Shown: positions 6,759-11,636 of the stretch, piece by piece
How positions within the stretch are numbered: the stretch's first letter is position 1
How the letters are laid out: every line of letters starts with the position of its first letter
Source of the DNA: an uncultured Lachnospiraceae bacterium
Lineage (GTDB): Bacteria; Bacillota_A; Clostridia; Lachnospirales; Lachnospiraceae
Direction of reading: 5' to 3'
DNA length: 11,636 bases
NCBI GenBank assembly: GCA_910585355.1
Contig: CAJUDN010000074.1
Span: 1 to 11,636 of the forward strand
Notes under the pieces: model-generated
Told to the model about the DNA's origin: nothing
The model's database searches: none
What the model saw: the letters and a program-made list of their open reading frames with translations, nothing else
Made by a program: the position numbers and the translations under genes

Positions 6759-8453
6759 TTACTCGAAATATGCGTAGGAATAGACCGGAACATCACCCGG
6801 CACCATATATACGCCCTTCATGTTCTCCTTCTTAAGAGCCGGCTCGTTGAAATCAAACAGCGGGATTACATATACGTTCTCCTCAACCAGATACGTCTCG
6901 ATTTCATGGAGTTTGTTCATGTACTCCGTTCTGTCCACGATCTTTGTGACGTCATTCATCATCTGGTCGTACTTGTCATCGGCAACGGCCGGAACCGGCT
7001 GCATGGCCTTTGTCCACTGGTTTAAGAACTCGGACGGGTCATTGGCGCACATAAGGCCGTAACGGGACATATCAAAGTCGCCCTGGTCGATCTGATCATA
7101 AAAGACGCCGGACTCTACCACTTCAAGCTCTACATTTACGCCGACGGCCTTCCACATCTGCTCTAACATCTGGGCCACATCGGCATGAATGGAGTTGTTG
7201 GAGTATTTGTATTTCAGAGTCAGCGGATTGGACTCGTCATAGCCCGCCCCTTTGAGAAGCTCTTTTGCCTTCTCCGGGTCATACTGCTGGTAAAGCTGCA
7301 TCTCATCGCCCTCTGTACGGAATTCCTTTTCGGCTCCCATCATGCCGTGGGGAACATAGCCGTAAAGCGGCGTATAGAAGTCGCCCGCGTTGATGGCTTT
7401 TACAATCTCGTCACGGTCGATAGAAATTGCAAGGGCGCGGCGCACATTCACATCCTTAAGAGCCTCCGGTCCCTTTTCGCCAGAATTTAAGTTAATGGAA
7501 TATACGGACTGCTGCGGACGGTTCCAAAGCTCATTCTGGTTCTCGTAAGTGGCAACGATGGAAGCGTTGATGGCAAGGGCGGCATCCAGCTCTCCGGTCT
7601 TAAAGGCAGCCGCCTGCGCGTCCATATCCGGCATTACCTGGAACGTAATCTCATCCACAGTTACATTTTCTGCATCATAGAAGTTCTCATTCTTCGTAAG
7701 CACTACTTTTTCATTCTCATTGCAGTAATCAAGAACATAAGCGCCTGTGACCGGATAGCCCGGCTCCACGGCCCACTCGGAAAAACCTGCCTCCGCCACG
7801 TCCGCACGAAGCGGAAGCCAGGCGCCCGCACATAAAAGTCCGGTAAAGAATGCACAGGGAGTCTTTAAATGGTAAACCACAGTGGTATCATCCAAAGCCT
7901 CAACGCCTGCAAAGGAGAAAGTGTCTAAATCCACCTCCGTATCCGCAAGGTGTTCCTTAGCACCTTCCAGATAACGCGCCAGCTTATCCGTAACGAAGCC
8001 GTTTTCTGCTCCGTAGGTTAAGTTTCTGTTTACGGCAAACACAAAATCATTGGCTGTAATGGGTTCGCCGTCGCTCCATGTGATTCCGTCTTTTAATTTG
8101 ATGGTATACGTAAGGCCGTCCTCGCTGACCTCCGGCTCTCCTGCCGCCAGGTCCGCAACTACACTGCCGTCCTCCAATTTCTTATACAGGCCGGAATACA
8201 TATGGGCGATTGCAAACCTGTTTACGGTTTCCGTGGAAAGGCCTGGATCCAACGTTGTAAACTGCTGGGCCACGCCAACGGTTACGGACACCGGTTCTCC
8301 TTCTTCTGAGCCTTTATCCTCTGCTTCGGTAAGCGCCTCAGAGCTGCCTGTCGGCCCCTTAGCGGCCCCATTGTCACCGCTTCCTCTGCATCCTGCCAGA
8401 AGACCTGCACACATGGCGGCGGAAAGCATGACGGAAAGAAATCTCTTTTTCAT
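6759..8453 (-). CDS. oppA: Oligopeptide-binding lipoprotein OppA (SBP_bac_5 family)
   Basis: 564 residues from the preferred ATG at 8453. The signal sequence starts MKKRFLSVML and ends in a lipobox LLAGC (18-22), so C22 should be lipidated and the protein anchored outside the cell membrane. A low-complexity Ser/Gly/Glu linker (about 23-52) follows, then the extracellular peptide-binding fold (family 5 / cluster C) with LDPGLSTETVNRF (68-80), KDGITWSDGEPITANDFVFA (121-140), VRRALAISIDRDEIV (337-351), YDPEKAKELLKGAGY (391-405) and DPSEFLNQW (472-480). It delivers peptides to OppBC. First gene of the operon, directly behind the promoter at 8489-8517. An in-frame ATG at 8471 exists, but its codons form the ribosome site AGGAGGAG, so 8453 is the likelier start. 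Ligand length preference is unknown. Confidence 0.94.
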   Translation of the reverse strand: MKKRFLSVMLSAAMCAGLLAGCRGSGDNGAAKGPTGSSEALTEAEDKGSEEGEPVSVTVGVAQQFTTLDPGLSTETVNRFAIAHMYSGLYKKLEDGSVVADLAAGEPEVSEDGLTYTIKLKDGITWSDGEPITANDFVFAVNRNLTYGAENGFVTDKLARYLEGAKEHLADTEVDLDTFSFAGVEALDDTTVVYHLKTPCAFFTGLLCAGAWLPLRADVAEAGFSEWAVEPGYPVTGAYVLDYCNENEKVVLTKNENFYDAENVTVDEITFQVMPDMDAQAAAFKTGELDAALAINASIVATYENQNELWNRPQQSVYSINLNSGEKGPEALKDVNVRRALAISIDRDEIVKAINAGDFYTPLYGYVPHGMMGAEKEFRTEGDEMQLYQQYDPEKAKELLKGAGYDESNPLTLKYKYSNNSIHADVAQMLEQMWKAVGVNVELEVVESGVFYDQIDQGDFDMSRYGLMCANDPSEFLNQWTKAMQPVPAVADDKYDQMMNDVTKIVDRTEYMNKLHEIETYLVEENVYVIPLFDFNEPALKKENMKGVYMVPGDVPVYSYAYFE

Positions 8454-8460
8454 AATGATT

Positions 8461-8468
8461 CTCCTCCT
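8461..8468 (-). promoter_or_regulatory. Ribosome-binding site of oppA
   Basis: AGGAGGAG on the minus strand lies seven bases before the ATG at 8453. It decides between two in-frame starts: the upstream ATG at 8471 would begin inside this site and has no ribosome site of its own at a usual distance. Confidence 0.85.
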
Positions 8469-8488
8469 CATAAAAATGAATTTCGTAC

Positions 8489-8517
8489 ATTATACATCAA
8501 AGTGAATAAAAATGCAA
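8489..8517 (-). promoter_or_regulatory. Sigma-A-type promoter of the opp/peptidase operon
   Basis: On the minus strand a perfect -10 box TATAAT (8494-8489) is preceded by TTGCAT (8517-8512, three of six matches to TTGACA) with a 17-base spacer. Transcription would start near 8482 and give a leader of about 30 bases, which contains the oppA ribosome site. The surroundings are AT-rich, as expected. I see no clear operator. Confidence 0.72.
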
Positions 8518-8609
8518 CCGAAATTTCTTTGTATCATTCCAAAAGAGGAGAACAGGAGAACTGCCCGTATACACCCTCCGGATGCAGTAATTCCTCCGCC
8601 TCCTGGCAC

Positions 8610-8649
8610 AAAAAACCCCGGAAGAACATGAAATCATATTCTTCCAGGG
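8610..8649 (-). terminator. Rho-independent terminator after the chemoreceptor gene
   Basis: The minus-strand arm CCCTGGAAGAA (8649-8639) pairs with TTCTTCCGGGG (8626-8616) over 11 pairs with one G-T, across a 12-base loop, and is followed directly by T6 (8615-8610). It lies 26 bases after the MCP stop codon and 93 bases before the opp -35 box, so it insulates the two transcription units. Confidence 0.9.
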
Positions 8650-8675
8650 TCGGAATCACAAAATAAATCCTGTAA

Positions 8676-10259
8676 TCACAGATTATCAAACACCACCGTC
8701 TCTTTCTCCAGTTCTGCCACAACATCCTGGTTGACGCCCATGCGCCGGGTGATGTCCTCCATGTCGGCAGCCAGGCTTCTGGTGCTGCCCGCCATGCCTG
8801 CGATACCGGACGCGCTTTCATCAATGGCTTTATTTATGGTGCCGATAGAATCTGCAATGCCGGATATGGAGTGGTCCAGATTCTGGGTCTTCCCATGGAA
8901 CTCATCCATGGTATGGCGGATGTAGGCGGCGTCTTCCTTATACTGGTGGCCGGATTCCACGAATGCCTGGAATTCTTTCAAAACAGACTGTCTCATATAG
9001 TCAATCATCTGCCGCGCATTATCGGCGAGATTGTAGACGGAGGCGGTGATCACATCGTTGATTTCCTGGATGCGGGCCGCGGTTTCCTGGGTGGAATTGG
9101 AAAGTTCCCGGATTTCCCGGGCCACCATGGCAAAGCCCTTTCCCGCGTCTCCCGCGTTGGCGGCTTCCACGGACGCGTTCAGGGAGATGAGCCTGGTCTG
9201 TTGGGCAATGGTAAGGATATCGCCGGTAAGGGATTTGATCTGGTTCACGCTTCTGCTCTTTTCGATGGCGTCATTGAGGGCATGTAGGATTTCCTCTGTT
9301 TTTACCCCGGTGGCCTGCGCGCTGTTCTGCGCGGATTGCTGCATGTCGTCCGCCCGGGCGTTCATCTGGGCGGTGTAGGCGGTAATGTTGCTGCATTCCT
9401 CTGTAATGGAACGGACTTCCTGCCGGACATTACCTGCGCCCTCATTGATGGCGGATACATTTCCGGCAACCTCCTGGAATGCGGTGGAAAGCTGTCCCGC
9501 CAGGGCGGAAAGGCCTGCGGCGCTTTTCCGGGAGGCATGGGTTTTCTTCAGCACTTCCCCCGTCATACTGTTGATCCGTCCCGAGCTTTCCTGGATTGTC
9601 TTCAGTATATTTTTGATGGGGATCACGACGTAAACAGAAATCAGCCGGAAATCAGCCAATACCAGAAGGATACAGACAAGGGCGGCCGTAATGCCCACCG
9701 CCAGGGAGACCAGGTATACCGCAGTGAGGTGGGATCTGGCCTCCCTGGTCTGGGCGTTGAAGGATGCGTTCAGGGCATCAATATCCGCTCTCATGGCATC
9801 GGCGTACTCCGCAACGTCGCCATTGGCCAGGGCATAGGCGTCCTGGGTCTTGTGGCTTGCGCTGGCGCATACCAGGTGGACAAGGGTGTGCTTGAATTCG
9901 GCATAATTGTTCAGAAGAGATTCATACTGTGCCCTGTCCTCCTGTATTACAAAATCCTCGTACTCCGAGAGCCTGTTGTCCAGAAGCGATTCCTCTTCCT
10001 TGATTTGCTGAACCAGAAGAATCATGGTATTATAATCCGTGGCGATAATGTGGCTTAAAGCCATCTTGTGGATTTCCATGGAGTCCTGGCAGATTTCGGC
10101 CAGCCGCTCCTTGCCCTCCATATAGTTGTCCGCGATGTTGGAGGCGCTTGCGTTTACGTTGCGGATATTGAGGATGGATAGAATGTTGGACAGCAGCGCC
10201 ACGATGCCCAGCAGGGCAATGGGGAGGATCAGGCGGTGTTTTAAGCTGATATTTTTCAT
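8676..10259 (-). CDS. Methyl-accepting chemotaxis protein with four-helix-bundle sensor
   Basis: 527 residues from the preferred ATG at 10259. Order: short basic N-terminus, membrane helix 1 (about 10-30), extracellular helical sensor (about 31-178, 4HB_MCP type, rich in coiled-coil patterns), membrane helix 2 (about 179-203), a short HAMP-like start (VVIPIKNILKTIQ, 211-223) without a clear second HAMP helix, then the long signalling coiled coil. The hairpin tip is at 351-377: IAQQTR, then LNASVEAANAGDAGKGFA. Compared with the family consensus IAxQTN...EAARAG, the Asn after QT is Arg (R356) and the Arg after EAA is Asn (N368). No CheR-docking pentapeptide is seen at the C-terminus. It should pass a ligand signal to CheA/CheW. 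Neighbours are a sugar-binding lipoprotein upstream and its own terminator downstream; no other che genes are visible. Confidence 0.9.
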   Translation of the reverse strand: MKNISLKHRLILPIALLGIVALLSNILSILNIRNVNASASNIADNYMEGKERLAEICQDSMEIHKMALSHIIATDYNTMILLVQQIKEEESLLDNRLSEYEDFVIQEDRAQYESLLNNYAEFKHTLVHLVCASASHKTQDAYALANGDVAEYADAMRADIDALNASFNAQTREARSHLTAVYLVSLAVGITAALVCILLVLADFRLISVYVVIPIKNILKTIQESSGRINSMTGEVLKKTHASRKSAAGLSALAGQLSTAFQEVAGNVSAINEGAGNVRQEVRSITEECSNITAYTAQMNARADDMQQSAQNSAQATGVKTEEILHALNDAIEKSRSVNQIKSLTGDILTIAQQTRLISLNASVEAANAGDAGKGFAMVAREIRELSNSTQETAARIQEINDVITASVYNLADNARQMIDYMRQSVLKEFQAFVESGHQYKEDAAYIRHTMDEFHGKTQNLDHSISGIADSIGTINKAIDESASGIAGMAGSTRSLAADMEDITRRMGVNQDVVAELEKETVVFDNL

Positions 10260-10270
10260 GTTGGACAGCA

Positions 10271-10276
10271 CTCCTT
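10271..10276 (-). promoter_or_regulatory. Ribosome-binding site of the chemoreceptor gene
   Basis: AAGGAG on the minus strand lies 11 bases before the ATG at 10259. A GTG at 10271 in the same frame overlaps this site and would have almost no spacing, so the ATG is the better start although the distance is slightly long. Confidence 0.65.
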
Positions 10277-10339
10277 ATTTAACTGTAAATTGACATATCT
10301 ATACCGTTCCAAGAGTTCACTGTTTTTTGGTGAAATTAG

Positions 10340-10359
10340 AACGCAATATCAAACGCAAT
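10340..10359 (-). repeat. Tandem 8-base direct repeat upstream of the chemoreceptor
   Basis: On the minus strand ATTGCGTT occurs twice, separated by TGAT (10359-10352 and 10347-10340), a 12-base period. It lies about 80 bases before the MCP start in the 206-base gap between the binding-protein gene and the MCP. It could be an operator or activator site, but may be chance. I found no convincing promoter in this gap; a weak TATAGA at about 10300 has no good -35 partner, so readthrough from the upstream gene is possible. Confidence 0.4.
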
Positions 10360-10465
10360 GACTGAGGCAGCGGAAACTGCACATGAACACCATAGGGGGC
10401 AGACATGCTGTGAAACCAGCAGCCAGTATCGCGTAAATTGCACACAGATAGAAGGTGAGACTCGG

Positions 10466-11636
10466 TCACGGCGCAATAATACCCGTAACCATAGAGTCCA
10501 GCAGCTCCTGAAGGCTTTTCCCCGAAGGGTTTCCCGCCAGGATCTCCGTGGTAAAGTCGGTGACCGGTTCCCAAAAGTTTCCGCCGATGCGCTGCAGGCA
10601 GGAGTACTCCGACTGCTCCAGAAGCGCCGCAATGGCAGGGGAAGACTGAACCTCCTCAGAAGCGGCCGCCTTTTTATTGGAAGGCCCCTGGCCCCGCATT
10701 TCAAAGCGCAGTTCCTGATTTTCCTCACTGGTAATCCATTCGGCAAGCCTGGCGGCCCAGTCCCTGTGCAAGGAATACGCATTCACGCCGATGAGTTTGT
10801 AGCCGGAAAAGGACGCCATCTGAACCTGCCGTCCCGCGCAGGCATAGGAAGGCAGTTTTGCGGCTCCGAAGGCATCGCCCCAGGCCTCTTCCACGGTTAC
10901 TGCGTTCCAGACGCCGCTGATTCCGGCTATGATAGAGCCGTTTTTGACTCCCTCCACAAAACCGGCGTCGTCTGTGCTCAAAAACCCCGGGTGTCCGGCC
11001 ATAACCGTCATGGCTTTTGCCACGTCGGTTCCCTTGATGGCGCCTTCCGCATCGTTCCAGGTACAGTAATTTGTAATGCCGTCATCGTTCAGCCCCAAGG
11101 TGAGGCCGGTATTTCCGAACAGGGCGTACACGTACCATCCGGAAGACCATTCCATGAAAATTTTCCTGTCCGCATCCCCGGCAATGTCCAACATCCTGTC
11201 CCAGGAGAGGATGTCTTCCGGAGAGAAATATTCTTTATTATAATATAGAAAATATCCGTTATCCGCAGTCAGGGGATAGGCGTACAGGATGTCGTTGACA
11301 CAGGCTGCGGAGACAGCTTCCGGAAGATTCGCTGCCCGCAGGGATTCCGCGTTTTCTACAGGTTCCAGGGCCCCTGATGCCACCAGTGTGTTCAGCTGGT
11401 CATCCGCAAATGCAAAAACGTCAGCACCATTTTCCAGATCAGCCATCAGCGCATCGGTACAGTGGCTTTCGCTCTGGGGCTCATATGTAATCCGTAAGTC
11501 GGCTTCGCCACGGTATTTTTCCTGAAATTCGCCTAAGATCTGGCTTAGCAGCTCTTCGTCCTCAGCCGCACCCCAGACCGTCAGCTCCACCGGACCAGAG
11601 TCGGAGGAAGGGGCCGCGTTGGAGAGCTGTTTTCTG
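10466..11636 (-). CDS. MalE-like extracellular sugar-binding lipoprotein, 5' end outside window
   Basis: About 390 residues are visible; the frame stays open to the right edge (11636), so the signal peptide and true start are missing. The first residues (RKQLSNAAPSSDSGPVELTVWG) look like the flexible linker after a lipidated cysteine running into strand 1 of a family 1 binding protein. MalE-type features follow: EFQEKY, ADVFAFADDQLNTLVASGAL, YAYPLTADNGYFLYYNKEYF, a GISGVWNAVTVEEA hinge region, and QMASFSGYKLIGVNAYSLH near the C-terminal lobe. Such proteins bind maltodextrins or similar sugars outside the cell. No permease gene follows; the next gene on the strand, 206 bases away, is the chemoreceptor. 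A GTG at 11590 could be taken as a start but would delete the linker and signal. The exact ligand is unknown. Confidence 0.86.
   Translation of the reverse strand, partial: RKQLSNAAPSSDSGPVELTVWGAAEDEELLSQILGEFQEKYRGEADLRITYEPQSESHCTDALMADLENGADVFAFADDQLNTLVASGALEPVENAESLRAANLPEAVSAACVNDILYAYPLTADNGYFLYYNKEYFSPEDILSWDRMLDIAGDADRKIFMEWSSGWYVYALFGNTGLTLGLNDDGITNYCTWNDAEGAIKGTDVAKAMTVMAGHPGFLSTDDAGFVEGVKNGSIIAGISGVWNAVTVEEAWGDAFGAAKLPSYACAGRQVQMASFSGYKLIGVNAYSLHRDWAARLAEWITSEENQELRFEMRGQGPSNKKAAASEEVQSSPAIAALLEQSEYSCLQRIGGNFWEPVTDFTTEILAGNPSGKSLQELLDSMVTGIIAP

Noticed and set aside
8454..8471. Upstream ATG of oppA giving six extra residues
   Set aside because: These codons make up the ribosome site for the ATG at 8453, and the signal peptide starts naturally at MKKRF.
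9336..10058. A 240-residue open frame on the plus strand
   Set aside because: Antisense to the chemoreceptor, with no recognisable domain; explained by the codon pattern of the opposite gene.
10260..10271. GTG start for the chemoreceptor
   Set aside because: The only ribosome site overlaps this codon; the ATG at 10259 has a workable 11-base spacing and gives the usual short basic N-terminus.
10358..11248. A 296-residue open frame on the plus strand
   Set aside because: It lies wholly opposite the binding-protein gene and the gap beside it. Its protein is low-quality (many Arg, Gly and His, no motifs), while the minus-strand frame has clear family motifs.

Overview
The window looks like the chromosome of a Gram-positive, anaerobic-type bacterium (Bacillota, most likely a Lachnospiraceae/Clostridia member). 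The basis is the strong AGGAGG-type ribosome sites, a lipoprotein-type OppA, moderate GC with clostridial codon use, and family features of the MalE-like binding protein and the chemoreceptor. The taxon is an inference; no rRNA gene is present.

Layout. (1) Bases 1-586, plus strand, clearly AT-rich: the 3' end of an AbrB/MazE-type antitoxin gene overlapping a complete PIN-domain toxin gene by 4 bases. (2) Bases 587-851 hold no intact gene. They contain a minus-strand remnant of a large serine recombinase C-terminus (601-693) and two directly abutting imperfect hairpins (701-737 and 738-801). Together with the base composition this suggests a decayed mobile insertion at the end of the next operon. 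(3) Bases 852-8517, minus strand: one compact operon read oppA, S9 peptidase, oppB, oppC, oppD, oppF. It has a recognisable sigma-A-type promoter just before oppA, short gaps or 7-8 base overlaps between genes, and a good ribosome site at each start. It encodes a complete oligopeptide ABC importer plus a cytoplasmic serine peptidase that would cut the imported peptides. (4) Bases 8610-10259, minus strand: a four-helix-bundle chemoreceptor (MCP) followed by a strong intrinsic terminator. (5) Bases 10466-11636, minus strand: the C-terminal ~390 residues of a MalE-like sugar-binding lipoprotein whose 5' end lies beyond the window. No sugar permease genes lie next to it; the next gene is the chemoreceptor, so the pair may form a binding-protein/receptor sensing unit.

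Most of the window is ordinary transport and signalling. The points most worth a second look are the two-hairpin element beside the recombinase scar, a reciprocal Asn/Arg exchange at the signalling tip of the chemoreceptor, the coupling of the S9 peptidase to the permease genes, and the isolated binding-protein/receptor pair. I did not find a clear new multi-gene system.
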